DNA of 64,000 nt from Blastococcus litoris (GTDB lineage Bacteria; Actinomycetota; Actinomycetes; Mycobacteriales; Geodermatophilaceae): positions 124,001-188,000 of the forward strand of contig NZ_QCZF01000005.1 in the NCBI RefSeq assembly GCF_003075095.1. The letters run 5' to 3'. Made by a program: the position numbers and the translations under genes. The notes beneath the pieces were generated by a model that was given only the letters and a program-made list of their open reading frames with translations, ran no database searches and was not told where the DNA came from. Below are positions 1 to 8,319 of the stretch, in pieces (position 1 is the first letter of the stretch; each line of letters opens with the position of its first letter).

Positions 1-1260
1 GGCCAGGTCGAGGAAGAAATCGGCGGCCCGGTCGGCGACAGTCCCGGTCTCGCCCGCCTCGGTCAGCCGCGCGGCTGCGTACTGCCGGACCGGCTCCAGC
101 ATCCGGAAGCGGCCGTTCTCGGCGACCACCAGCGACTGCTCGACCAGCCCGCCGAGCACGGGCAGCGCGTCGGGTTGCAGGTGCTCGGCCGCGTCCAGGG
201 AGAACCCGCCGGCGAAGACCGACAGCCGCCGCAGCAGCGCCTGCTCGGCGGCGGTGAGCAGGTCGTGGCTCCAGTCGAGGGTGGCGCGGATGGTGCGCTG
301 CCGTTCGGGGAGGTCCCGGCTGCGGGGCGAGCTGACGGCCTGGTCGAGCCGGTGCAGCAGCGCATCGGGAGCGAGGTACCGGGTGTGGGCGGCGGCGAGC
401 TCGAGCGCCAGGGGCAGCCCGTCGAGGCGACGGCAGATGGCGGCGACGTCGGCGGCGGTGCCGGCGCTGAGGACGACGGTGCCGCCCGCGGCCCGTGCCC
501 GGTCGAGGAACACCTGGGCGGCGGGGGAGCGGCCGACGTCGTCCGGGTGGGGGCTGCCCGGGAGGCCCAGCGGTCGCAGCGGGTACTCGTGCTCGGCGCG
601 GATGCGCAGGGGTGCGCGGCTGGTGGCCAGCACGGTCAGGCCCGGCGCCCGGGCCACCAGCTCCGCCACGTCGCCGGCCGCGTCCAGCAGGTGCTCGAGG
701 TTGTCCAGGACCACGAGCCGCGGCCGGCCGCCGAGGTGCGCGACCACCGCGTCGAGCAGCGGCGTGCCGGACTGGCGCAGGCCGAGAGCACGGGCCAGCG
801 TGGGCAGCACCAGGCGGGCACCGGTCACCGGCGCCAGCTCCACGACCGTGACCGGGAGCCCGACCGCGGAGGCGACGTCGAGAGCGAGGCTGGTCTTGCC
901 GACCCCGCCCGGCCCGGTGAGCGTGACCAGCCGCTCGTCGTGCAGGAGCCGCACCAGCTCGGCCCGCTCGCGGTCGCGGCCGACCAGCGGGACGGCCGGT
1001 GCCGGGAGGGGCTGGGCTCCGGCGGTGGTCGCCGGCTTCGCGGCGGCCGCGAGCGCGTCGCGGTCGGCGTCGTCGAGGCCCAGGGCCGCGGCCAGCGCAC
1101 GGACGGTGTGCGGGTAGGGACGGCGGCGTTCGCCCCGCTCCAGGGCGCTGACCGCCTTGGCGGTGATCGCGGCCCGCTCGGCGAGCTCCTCCTGGGTGAG
1201 CGCCGCCTGCTCGCGGAAACGGCGCAGCAGCTCCGCGAACTCGCCCGGCGCCTCGGTCAT
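1..1260 (-). CDS. XRE-family regulator with NB-ARC-type ATPase domain (partial, C-terminus off the window)
   Basis: A transcriptional regulator read leftwards from an ATG at 1260 and open at base 1; 420 codons are visible. Residues about 5-60 form an XRE helix-turn-helix (LTQEELAERA, then a recognition helix). A P-loop ATPase follows: Walker A GPGGVGKTS with the lysine at 122, and a Walker B-like LVVLDNLEH near residue 185, as in NB-ARC/AfsR-type ATPases. In this family the part after the ATPase usually carries TPR repeats; here it is cut off. The gene lies outside the putative mobile element, just past a hairpin, and is probably part of the chromosomal backbone. The ligand or target genes cannot be seen. 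Confidence 0.88.
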   Translation of the reverse strand, partial: MTEAPGEFAELLRRFREQAALTQEELAERAAITAKAVSALERGERRRPYPHTVRALAAALGLDDADRDALAAAAKPATTAGAQPLPAPAVPLVGRDRERAELVRLLHDERLVTLTGPGGVGKTSLALDVASAVGLPVTVVELAPVTGARLVLPTLARALGLRQSGTPLLDAVVAHLGGRPRLVVLDNLEHLLDAAGDVAELVARAPGLTVLATSRAPLRIRAEHEYPLRPLGLPGSPHPDDVGRSPAAQVFLDRARAAGGTVVLSAGTAADVAAICRRLDGLPLALELAAAHTRYLAPDALLHRLDQAVSSPRSRDLPERQRTIRATLDWSHDLLTAAEQALLRRLSVFAGGFSLDAAEHLQPDALPVLGGLVEQSLVVAENGRFRMLEPVRQYAAARLTEAGETGTVADRAADFFLDLA

Positions 1261-1342
1261 CGGCCGGGAACGTAGCAGCGCCCAGCCGTCGGGCGCGGTG
1301 ACCGCGCGCCGCCCCGGACGAGGCAGGCCCAGGAACAGGTGA

Positions 1343-1371
1343 ACCCCCGCCGATCCGAGGATCGCGGGGGT
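1343..1371 (-). terminator. GC-rich hairpin beside the tRNA-like remnant
   Basis: The arms ACCCCCGC-C-GATC and GATC-GCGGGGGT pair around the loop CGAG with one bulged base. Read on the minus strand it lies just downstream of the tRNA-3'-end-like sequence, where a tRNA terminator would sit, and upstream of the XRE gene at 1260. There is no T-run, so termination is an inference. Confidence 0.45.
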
Positions 1372-1373
1372 CC

Positions 1374-1404
1374 AACTCGGTGTCCGAGGGGGGACTTGAA
1401 CTCC
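1374..1404 (-). other. tRNA 3'-end-like sequence, candidate attachment site
   Basis: On the minus strand this reads as the T-arm and acceptor end of a tRNA: GGGAG-TTCAAGT-CCCCC, then CTCGGACACCG. It resembles the 3' end of actinobacterial leucine tRNAs. No matching 5' acceptor strand, D-arm or anticodon arm precedes it, so it is not a complete tRNA gene. Integrases that use a tRNA leave such a fragment at one end of the insert. The expected intact tRNA at the other end was not found near 48-49 kb, so the call stays tentative. Confidence 0.35.
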
Positions 1405-1722
1405 CGTTGAATGACGAGCATCCGGATACCTTGAAGTCCCCTGACCTGCACTTTCGGCGTGACCGACCAGACCGCCACGGCCGTGAAAGGCACCCAGATA
1501 CCCCGGAATACGCCGGCTGCAGTATCACGCGAAGTATCACGAACCAGTCGGAGCGCTCCCCGTGGTGGCCCGGCGACAGCTGATGAGAGGCGTGCGTGGA
1601 GTAGCCCTGGCGAAGCTGCGGTTCTCAAGTCCAAGACGCCGGTCGACTGGTCATAGGCGTCGCGACTGCATCGGCACTTGGCCGAGCCCCCGCGGCTGTT
1701 GTCAGCAGACCGCACCGGGTCG
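1405..1722. other. Gap between the att-like site and the excisionase-like gene
   Basis: An integrase would be expected here, between the tRNA-like end and the excisionase. Short open frames occur on both strands, but none has a recombinase motif, a convincing ribosome binding site or domain-like composition. I see no gene; the integrase has probably been lost from this end. Confidence 0.5.
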
Positions 1723-1995
1723 CTACCCCTGGGCAGGGGCCACAGAAGCACCCTTGGAGCCGTCGCTTCGCCGACGCGGGTCCGACGTCTCAGCGAGATC
1801 GCCGTCTCCAGACACCCCCAGGCAGGCCAGAAGCGGAAGCCGAGGAATCAACACTCGACGTCCCAACCGTAGTGCAGGCAGTTCGCCCTTCTGGATCGCG
1901 CGAGTCACCGTGCGCACGTCGACGCCGAAGACCGAGGCCGCCTGCGCGACGGTCACAACGGCGGAGGGGCTGGCCTTGAGGTCCTCGAGGTTCAC
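1723..1995 (-). CDS. Excisionase-like helix-turn-helix protein
   Basis: A 90-residue protein starting at GTG 1995. This start is chosen over the upstream ATG at 2244 because AGGAGG lies 7 bases before the GTG and the domain begins directly after it. Residues about 13-55 (TVAQAASVFGVDVRTVTRAI, then LPALRLGRRVLIPR) match the Xis/MerR-type winged helix of excisionases: a helix-turn-helix followed by the LGRR-x-LIP wing. Such proteins bend attachment-site DNA and steer the integrase to excision. It is next to the att-like sequence, as expected, but has no integrase partner at this end. It could instead be a small repressor. The last 30 residues are charged and probably disordered. Confidence 0.72.
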   Translation of the reverse strand: MNLEDLKASPSAVVTVAQAASVFGVDVRTVTRAIQKGELPALRLGRRVLIPRLPLLACLGVSGDGDLAETSDPRRRSDGSKGASVAPAQG

Positions 1996-2350
1996 CGCGC
2001 CTCCTGCGTACGAGCTGGGACGTCGAGCTGCGCCGACGCTGTCTGCCTCATGAATGGTCGGGCACTGGCCTTCCGTCGTTCTGCAGTTCCTCTCTTTGGG
2101 GGACGCGCGCCCGCGCGCCTGACCTTGCCTCAACGGGGGATGAGGTCGAGCCGATGGCGCTGGGGTGCCCCATCCCGCAGCCGCAGCTCGGTTGGGGATT
2201 CTCGGCATCCTCCGGTCTCGCTCCTGTACTTCGCCAGCCGCCAATTCGTGTCGCGCCGGTGGAGTGGCGCTGCGGGATCGGATGGGCGCTGGGCGCTAGG
2301 GTTCAGCGCCACGGGGCGGGTGTTCACCGAACGGGTGATGGGGGGCTGCC
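1996..2350. other. Intergenic region between divergent excisionase-like and XRE genes
   Basis: About 355 bases between a leftward and a rightward regulatory gene. It should hold both promoters. There is a short inverted repeat CCTCA/TGAGG near 2128-2146, but no operator or promoter that I can assign. Confidence 0.4.
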
Positions 2351-2803
2351 GTGGCGCGGCCGCTGCTTCGAGGCGATCGCCTGCAAGCTGCCCGTGAGGC
2401 CAAGGGGCTGACCAGAGAAGACCTGGCGACGAGGCTGGAGCTCTCCAGCCCGGTGCGCATCCGGGTCTGGGAGACGGGGCTCGAGCGTCCACGGCCTCGC
2501 TTCATACCGCGCCTGGCGGTCGCGCTTGGCGTCGAGCCCTTGTACCTGCTCGACGCCGATCCGGACGATCCGCCCTTGGCGGCTCTTCGCCTGGCGGCCG
2601 GACGTGCCACGAACGAAATGGCTGCTCCGGGCGTATCCGTGATGACGTACGTGCGTCTGGAGGACGGCCGCCCTGGCGCGGCTCCCTCCACCACAGTCCT
2701 GACCGCCGTAGCCGGCTTGCTCGGCGTGGACGTCGCACGGGTGGAGGCTGCCGTCCATCGCTCGCGTTGCAATCACGCATCCTCGGCCTCGTTCAGCGGC
2801 TGA
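2351..2803 (+). CDS. XRE-family DNA-binding protein, two helix-turn-helix units
   Basis: A 150-residue protein with a GTG start. Residues about 6-60 form a Cro/C1-type helix-turn-helix: LQAAREAKGLTREDLATRL, then a recognition segment and IPRLAVALGV. Residues 95-140 look like a second, partial unit (VMTYVRLEDGRPG, then VLTAVAGLLGVDVARVEAAV). It lies alone between the excisionase and the first conjugation operon, where ICEs often keep the repressor that controls transfer. It could equally be an activator. The start is uncertain because no strong ribosome binding site precedes it. Confidence 0.75.
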   Translation: MARPLLRGDRLQAAREAKGLTREDLATRLELSSPVRIRVWETGLERPRPRFIPRLAVALGVEPLYLLDADPDDPPLAALRLAAGRATNEMAAPGVSVMTYVRLEDGRPGAAPSTTVLTAVAGLLGVDVARVEAAVHRSRCNHASSASFSG

Positions 2804-3005
2804 ACTGGAGAATTACTGGTGAATGGGCCTCACCTCTCAAGCGATTCCGGTGGTAATTTCCCGCCACCGCTGCCCGGGAGGTACCCATGGCCCGCACGAC
2901 AGAGTCGAGCGTGACCTGCGCCGGCCCAGTGACCAGCCTTGTGCGGCGACCGCTGACGGCCATGCTTCGACCGGAGCATCCGCGCGCCCGTAGCGGCCGG
3001 TCACG

Positions 3006-3599
3006 ATGACTGTGCGGCGGTGGGTGACTGGCGCGTGCATTGCGTTGCTGCCCCTTGCCGGGTGCTCGGAGGGCGAAGCCTCCCCGGATGGCTCCTCGCC
3101 GACCGCGACGGCACCGTCCGAGATCAAGGCGACACCTCCTGCGACAAGCAAGGCGTCGACTCCGGAGGAATTGGCATCTCAAGACGCGATGACGGCTTTC
3201 GAGGAGATGCTGCGAGTGACGGACGCAGCCAGTCGGGATCCAGGTTCCCGGGACTGGGAGCAAGAGATCCGGCGATACGCGGCCGACCCTGCCGCCTTCC
3301 TCGCCGTCCAGTCGGTACGTGACTTGGCGACGCTGGGCCTGCGCCAGGAAGGCGACTCGCGCGTCGACGTGGAGGTTGCGGCCGTAGACCTGGAGGCGCC
3401 GGAAGGGCCAACTGTTCGACTTACCGCTTGCTACGACAGCCAAAGCGCGCAGATCGTCGACATAGCAACCGGCGATGTCGTCCCACCGGGGACTCCGCCT
3501 CGCTATATCTGGGACATCTCAATCATTCGGTACGTCGAGGAACCGGGTGAGCCCTGGTTGGTGAGCGGCCTGGACCCGCTGACGGACCAGCCATGCTGA
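3006..3599 (+). CDS. Predicted lipoprotein, first gene of the Tad-type operon
   Basis: A 197-residue exported lipoprotein. The N-terminus has MTVRRW, a hydrophobic stretch and the lipobox LAGC (Cys at about residue 20), then a Ser/Thr/Pro-rich linker to about residue 55. The mature domain is acidic (EEMLRVTDAASRDPGSRDW, then VRLTACYDSQSAQIVD) and its shape recalls the NTF2-like lipoproteins common in actinobacterial mobile elements, though no active site is visible. It overlaps the next gene by 7 bases and so begins the co-transcribed pilus cluster. It may be a surface or assembly factor; the exact function is unknown. Confidence 0.75.
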   Translation: MTVRRWVTGACIALLPLAGCSEGEASPDGSSPTATAPSEIKATPPATSKASTPEELASQDAMTAFEEMLRVTDAASRDPGSRDWEQEIRRYAADPAAFLAVQSVRDLATLGLRQEGDSRVDVEVAAVDLEAPEGPTVRLTACYDSQSAQIVDIATGDVVPPGTPPRYIWDISIIRYVEEPGEPWLVSGLDPLTDQPC

Positions 3600-4510
3600 G
3601 GATCGCCCGCGGCTTCCTGTCTCTGGTTGCGGCAATAGCGGTGATGGCAATGAGCAATCCAGGCGTCGCCGTGGCTGAGCCGCCGGTCGAGTGCACCAAG
3701 ACCAACCCGCGTACCGGGGGGTGCCTGCTCTGGGCCTCAGTGCCGGAAAGTGGAGGTGCCGGCAGTGGCACCGGTTCAGGGGTGCCCAGTGGTACGGAGC
3801 AAAGCAGCAATGAAGCGAATCCGCCGAACCCGTGCACGTACTCGGTGGCGGATCCTCAGCCGTGGCCTGGGCACCCGGTCTGGGCCGGACAGCGCCCGGA
3901 AGACGGAACGATCTGGACGTTCGCCTGCCCTCGGCCCGCCGGTTTCGGTTCCGGCCTGTGGTCCGGGCTGGTCTTCCTGGCGAACGGGGCCGAGGTCCCC
4001 GCCGCACCATTAGTGGATCCGCGTGCTCTTGCCCAGCAGGCGATCTCGTCGATGACGTTGCGGGCACCAGAGATCCGGATGGCGCCGCCGCCGGGTTCTG
4101 TGAGCGGACTGGTGGGCCTGCCCGTGTGGATGTGGGTCGAGCGAAGTGCCGACATCACCGGCCCGGCCCGTGCCTCTGCCTCCGCCGGTGGCATGACCGT
4201 GACCGCAGTGGCTCAGGTCAGCCAGGTCCTCTGGGACATGGGAGACGGGAACACCGTCACCTGCGGCCTGGGGACGCCGTATGTGGACGGCGTCGGGACT
4301 GCCTCTCCTGACTGTGGCTACCTCTATGCACAGGCATCGAGCCGACACGTGCCCGGTGGCGGGCCCTGGCCGATCACCGCGACAAGCACGTGGGCGATCA
4401 CCTGGTCCGGCGGGGGCATGTCGGGAACCGAGGCGCTGGAGCTGTCGTCGTCGTCCGAGCTGTTCGTTGGCGAGTTGCACGTCCTCAACCAGGACGGGAG
4501 CAGCCGATGA
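3593..4510 (+). CDS. Secreted protein with PKD-like domain
   Basis: A 305-residue exported protein. The signal peptide ends near AVA|EPP (about residue 28). A Gly/Ser-rich linker follows, then a domain with VSQVLWDMGDGNTVTCG near residue 210. The W-D-M-G-D-G pattern is the hallmark of PKD-like beta domains (usually WDFGDG). It contains several cysteines that could form disulfides outside the membrane (CTKTNPRTGGCL, CGLGTPY, CGYLY). It overlaps both neighbours, so it is part of the pilus operon. It may be a surface or adhesion component. Its role is inferred from context only. Confidence 0.72.
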   Translation: MLRIARGFLSLVAAIAVMAMSNPGVAVAEPPVECTKTNPRTGGCLLWASVPESGGAGSGTGSGVPSGTEQSSNEANPPNPCTYSVADPQPWPGHPVWAGQRPEDGTIWTFACPRPAGFGSGLWSGLVFLANGAEVPAAPLVDPRALAQQAISSMTLRAPEIRMAPPPGSVSGLVGLPVWMWVERSADITGPARASASAGGMTVTAVAQVSQVLWDMGDGNTVTCGLGTPYVDGVGTASPDCGYLYAQASSRHVPGGGPWPITATSTWAITWSGGGMSGTEALELSSSSELFVGELHVLNQDGSSR

Positions 4511-5190
4511 CCCGCACCCAGCCTCCGAAACCGAGCGCGCCGCTCCCTCCCCAGGCGGTCAACGGACTGTCCCGAGCGCCCGTGTTGCCGGCACCACGTC
4601 GGCGCCGCCGTCCGGCCCTGCTGGCCCTGGCCGTCACCATGGTCATCCTCGGTGCGCTGGGTGCGGCCTACCTGGCGACGTCGCTGGGGCAGACGTCCTC
4701 GGTGATCGCGATCGCACGGGAAGTGCCCTGGGGCCAGACGCTCACCGCAGCCGACCTTGCGGAAGCGCGGATCTCGGCCGACCCTGCGTTGGAGCCCATC
4801 CCGTACGCGGAGCGCGACCAGGTGATCGGGCGGATGGTGGCGTCCACTCTCGCGCCGGGCTCGCTGCTCACCCGGGATGCGCTGACCGATCAGCGGCTTC
4901 CGGCTCCCGGCCAGCAACTGGTCGGCGTCGGCGTGTCGACCGTGCAGCTACCGACAACCGCGCTGCGCGCGGGCGACGACGTCCTCTTGGTGCCCGTGGT
5001 CGCAGGCGCTGCTCCAGCCACAGGGGCGGCGGGTCCCGGTGTGGTGGAGGCGACCGTGGTGCAGACGGGTCCGCCCGGGACTGACGGGCTGCGAGTGGTC
5101 GACGTGCTCGTCGACTCGGCCGACGGGCCGGACGTCGCCGCTCGCGCTGCTGCGGGTCTGATCGCCATCGTCGTGGTGCCCGGCGAGTAG
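4507..5190 (+). CDS. SAF-domain protein, CpaB/RcpC-like
   Basis: A 227-residue protein starting at ATG 4507, which overlaps the preceding stop (ATGA). A proline-rich N-terminus is followed by one membrane segment (residues about 40-60, ALLALAVTMVILGALGAAYL) and then a SAF domain: VIAIAREVPWGQTLTAADL, and APGSLLTRDALTD. SAF domains of CpaB/RcpC type help assemble Tad/Flp pili at the outside of the membrane. The C-terminal third (GDDVLLVPVVAG and on) fits the end of that domain. Its position just before a CpaE-like ATPase and CpaF matches Tad loci. Confidence 0.78.
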   Translation: MTRTQPPKPSAPLPPQAVNGLSRAPVLPAPRRRRRPALLALAVTMVILGALGAAYLATSLGQTSSVIAIAREVPWGQTLTAADLAEARISADPALEPIPYAERDQVIGRMVASTLAPGSLLTRDALTDQRLPAPGQQLVGVGVSTVQLPTTALRAGDDVLLVPVVAGAAPATGAAGPGVVEATVVQTGPPGTDGLRVVDVLVDSADGPDVAARAAAGLIAIVVVPGE

Positions 5191-5202
5191 GGGACGGCTG
5201 CC

Positions 5203-6006
5203 GTGTTCATCGCGCTGTGCTCGGCCAAGGGTGCACCCGGGGTGACTACCAGCGGGCTGGCGCTGGCGCTGTCCTGGCCGCAGCCGGTGGTGCTGGCTGA
5301 GCTGGATCCGGCCGGCGGGGACGTTCTGGCGGGGTACGGCAGAGGTGAGGTGTCCGCCGTTGGGCTGGCCGACCTGGAGCTTGCGGCGCGACGCGGCGGT
5401 ATGGCCCGGCAGCTGGACGCCCAGCTGCTACTGCTCGACGCCGAGGGCCAGGCGCGGCTCTTGCCCGGCCTGGCCGATCCCGCCAGCGCCCGACACGTGG
5501 ACTGGGATCGCCTCGCCGCCGTGCTGGCGTCGATAGAGGACGGCGCCGTCGACGTGCTGGCCGACTGCGGACGGCTGCGCGCCGAACACTTCCCGGCCGC
5601 GGTGCTACATCGGGCCGCCGCCGTGGTGGTGGTCACCGGCTCCACGCTGCGAGCCGTGCGCGCGGCGGCACACGCGATCGCCGAGCTTCGAGAGGGTGAC
5701 GGCCGCCCCGGCACGCTGGCCACGCTGGTGGTCGGGCCGGGGGAGCCGTACGGCGAGCGAGAGATCAGCGAGGCGCTCGGCGTACCGGTTATCGGTTCCC
5801 TGCCCAGGGATGGAAAAGCGGCCGCAGTGCTCAGCGACGGTGCGCCGGCCGGACGGTTGTTCGCCCAGTCCGTGCTGCTGCGGGCCGCCCGAACCGTTGC
5901 CTCCCGGTTCGTCGAGTCTGCCGCAGCGCACGAATCCCGGCTGACGCCGCCGCCGACGCCGCTGTCTGCATCGGCGACCGCGGTCGGGGGCAGCGGTGTC
6001 CGCTGA
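5203..6006 (+). CDS. CpaE/MinD-like ATPase of the pilus cluster
   Basis: A 267-residue cytoplasmic P-loop protein with a GTG start. The N-terminus has SAKGAPGVTT (residues 7-16), a deviant Walker A of the MinD/ParA type in which the second lysine is replaced by valine. The switch-like motif LAELDPAGGDVLAG follows. It resembles the CpaE family, which positions Tad pilus machinery. The missing lysine may mean weak or no ATP hydrolysis. It overlaps cpaF by 11 bases, so the two are probably coupled in translation. Confidence 0.75.
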   Translation: MFIALCSAKGAPGVTTSGLALALSWPQPVVLAELDPAGGDVLAGYGRGEVSAVGLADLELAARRGGMARQLDAQLLLLDAEGQARLLPGLADPASARHVDWDRLAAVLASIEDGAVDVLADCGRLRAEHFPAAVLHRAAAVVVVTGSTLRAVRAAAHAIAELREGDGRPGTLATLVVGPGEPYGEREISEALGVPVIGSLPRDGKAAAVLSDGAPAGRLFAQSVLLRAARTVASRFVESAAAHESRLTPPPTPLSASATAVGGSGVR

Positions 6007-7417
6007 CCTCACCACCGACCTCCTCGGCGTCGGACCCGTGCCTCGAGGACTCGACGCCTCAACGGTTCCGGTGGACTGGAGGCTGGTGCGGCGGCTGCAC
6101 GAGGCGACGGCGACCGGCCTGGCCGAGGAGCTCAAGCGCCGTCCGTCGCTGAGCCTGGCCGCGCAGCAGGAGCTTGCTCGCACGTTGATCCAGGACGGGA
6201 TCGACCAGCTGGTCCGAGAGCGGATGCACGCGGGGCCGGCGGTGCCTTCGGCAGCCGAGGAGCAGGCGATCGCCGAGGCGGTGTTCGCCGCCCAGTTCGG
6301 GCTGGGCCGGCTGCAGCCCTACGTCGACGACCCGCTCGTGGAGAACATCGAGGCGCACGGGCACGACAACGTCTGGGTCGGCTACGCCGACGGCCGAGAT
6401 GTACGGGTCCCTCCGATCGCGGATTCCGACGAGGAGATGGTGCGGCAGCTGCAGCACATCGCCGCCCGGCTGGGCCGTGCAGAGCGGACGCTGACCACTG
6501 CGAGCCCCCTCCTCACCATGCGGTTGCCCGACGGGTCTCGGCTGGCGGCGGTGATCGAAACGGTGCCACGCCCACAGCTGGTGATTCGCCGGCACCGGAT
6601 CCGCAACGTCGAGCTCGACGACCTGGTGGAGCTGCGGGCGATCGACCGGCCGCTATCGGAATTTCTGCGGGCGGCGGTGCGGGCTCGGAAGAACATTGTG
6701 GTCACCGGCGGGCAGGCCGCAGGCAAGACGCTGCTGTTGCGAGGGCTGGCCAACGAGCTGCCGGTCGAGGAGAACCTGGCGACGATCGAGAAGCACTTCG
6801 AGCTGCTGTTGCACGAGCTGCCTGACCGGCATCCGCGGGTGGTGCCGTTCGAGGCGCGGGAGGGCACCGGCGAACGTGGTCCGGACGGCCGTCGCCTGGG
6901 GGAGGTGACGCTGACCGAGCTGGTCGAGCACGCATTGGTGATGAACGTCAGCCGGGTGTGGCTGGGGGAGGTGCGCGGCGACGAGGCGTGGCCGCTGATC
7001 GAGGTGATGGAGGCCGGCGAGGGCGGCTCGTGCTGCACGCTGCACGCCCGCTCGGCCCACCACGCCTTCGAGCGGCTGGCCAACCTCTGCATGCGCGGCC
7101 GCGCTGCCGTCAGCCCCGAGCACGCGTACCGGTCGTGTGCGTCGGCGATCGACCTGGTCGTGCACATCACCACCGTTGACGAACGGTGGATCGGGGGAGA
7201 GCGGCACCGGTTCGTCAGCCAGGTCGTCGAGTGCAACGGAGTGGGGGAGGGCGGGCGCCCGGCACTCACGGAGGTGTTTGTTCCGGGCCCGGACGGACGA
7301 GCGATGCCTGACCACGACCCGGTGGCCCTGGCCGACTACGTCCGGGTCGGGTTCGATCCGGACTGGTTGCGACCCGGCCGCGGTCATTGGGCCGGCGCGG
7401 TGGGGCGACCACGGTGA
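5996..7417 (+). CDS. CpaF/TadA-type secretion ATPase
   Basis: A 473-residue cytoplasmic ATPase of the type II/IV secretion (VirB11/PilT) superfamily that would drive pilus assembly. Start GTG 5996. Visible features are the N-terminal helical domain, QPYVDDPLVENIEAHG, Walker A VTGGQAAGKT (Lys 244), an Asp/His-box region (LGEVRGDEAWPLIE near residues 322-335) and the conserved CTLHARSAHHAFERL. The length fits the family. It overlaps tadB (GTGA). In this operon it most likely polymerises the small prepilin at 9259. Whether it also powers transfer is open, because a separate VirB4-like ATPase sits in the second operon. Confidence 0.9.
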   Translation: MSADLTTDLLGVGPVPRGLDASTVPVDWRLVRRLHEATATGLAEELKRRPSLSLAAQQELARTLIQDGIDQLVRERMHAGPAVPSAAEEQAIAEAVFAAQFGLGRLQPYVDDPLVENIEAHGHDNVWVGYADGRDVRVPPIADSDEEMVRQLQHIAARLGRAERTLTTASPLLTMRLPDGSRLAAVIETVPRPQLVIRRHRIRNVELDDLVELRAIDRPLSEFLRAAVRARKNIVVTGGQAAGKTLLLRGLANELPVEENLATIEKHFELLLHELPDRHPRVVPFEAREGTGERGPDGRRLGEVTLTELVEHALVMNVSRVWLGEVRGDEAWPLIEVMEAGEGGSCCTLHARSAHHAFERLANLCMRGRAAVSPEHAYRSCASAIDLVVHITTVDERWIGGERHRFVSQVVECNGVGEGGRPALTEVFVPGPDGRAMPDHDPVALADYVRVGFDPDWLRPGRGHWAGAVGRPR

Positions 7418-8319
7418 ACGGCCCCGTGCTGCTGGCCGGCGTATGCGGGGCGCTGCTGGTCGGAGGCCTCTTGCTGGCCGCCCGCGCCCTCACCGGCCCG
7501 GAGACTCCGGCGCGGCCACGCCGCATATCGCGTCCGACGGCGCAGGCCGACCGCCAGGCGGCGCGGCGACAGCGGAGGGTGTGGGTGGGCGGCGGCGTGG
7601 CGGCGGTGGCGGTGTGGCTGGCCTCCGGTTGGCCGGTCGGCGGTGTGCTGGTCGGGCTGGCGGTGGTCGGTGTGCCTTGGCTGTTGGCGCAGTTCTCTGC
7701 CGGAAACGCCGCGGTGGAACGGCTGGAGGCACTACAGGAGTGGGTGCGACGCATCTCCGACGTGCTGGCCGCCGGTGGGGGCCTGGAACAGACGCTGATC
7801 CGATCGGCCCGCACCGCGCCGGAGCCGATCGAGGCGGAAGTGGCCACGCTCGCGTCTCGGCTACAGGCGCGGTGGCCGACGTCGCGGGCACTGCTGACCT
7901 TCGCCGACGACCTGGACGACGCCACCGGCGACCTGGTGGTCGCCGCTTTGCTGCTCGGATCAGAGTTGCGCGGGCCGGGGCTGGCGCGGGTGCTGACCGA
8001 ACTGGCGCACAGCCTCAGCGAGGAGGTCACCATGCGGCGCAAGGTGGAAGCCGACCGCGCCAAGCCCCGGGCAAACGCTCGATGGCTCCTACTGATCACG
8101 GTCGTCACATCCGGGCTGGCCGCACTGAACGGCGACTACCTGGCTCCCTACGGCAGCGGGCTGGGGCAGCTGGTCCTCGCGGCGATCGCCGCGCTGATCG
8201 TGGCCTGCTTGCTGTGGATGCGTCGACTCACCGTGCCCACGCCGAGTCCCCGCTTCCTGATCGATCGGGAGGGCGGTCGACGGGCCGAGCTCGAACCGGA
8301 GGGGGTGCCGGTCCGATGA
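7414..8319 (+). CDS. TadB-like inner-membrane platform protein
   Basis: A 301-residue protein starting at GTG 7414, which overlaps the cpaF stop; the longer frame from 7387 would run into cpaF. Two N-terminal membrane segments (about 5-25, then 55-95) are followed by a cytoplasmic type II secretion F domain: LEALQEWVRRISDVLAAGGGLEQTL, then LADDLDDATGDLVVAALL. Two more membrane segments follow near 225-270. Together with the next gene it forms the TadB/TadC platform on which the ATPase acts. The order CpaF-TadB-TadC is the one seen in Tad loci. Confidence 0.85.
   Translation: MNGPVLLAGVCGALLVGGLLLAARALTGPETPARPRRISRPTAQADRQAARRQRRVWVGGGVAAVAVWLASGWPVGGVLVGLAVVGVPWLLAQFSAGNAAVERLEALQEWVRRISDVLAAGGGLEQTLIRSARTAPEPIEAEVATLASRLQARWPTSRALLTFADDLDDATGDLVVAALLLGSELRGPGLARVLTELAHSLSEEVTMRRKVEADRAKPRANARWLLLITVVTSGLAALNGDYLAPYGSGLGQLVLAAIAALIVACLLWMRRLTVPTPSPRFLIDREGGRRAELEPEGVPVR

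Noticed and set aside
175-1275. Long open frame on the plus strand opposite the XRE/NB-ARC gene
   Set aside because: It is a mirror of the real minus-strand gene in GC-rich DNA. It has no domain, and the opposite strand shows HTH and Walker motifs.
1374-1465. A complete tRNA gene at the left end
   Set aside because: Only the T-arm and acceptor 3' end fit. No 5' acceptor strand (TGTCCGA), D-arm or anticodon arm is found upstream.
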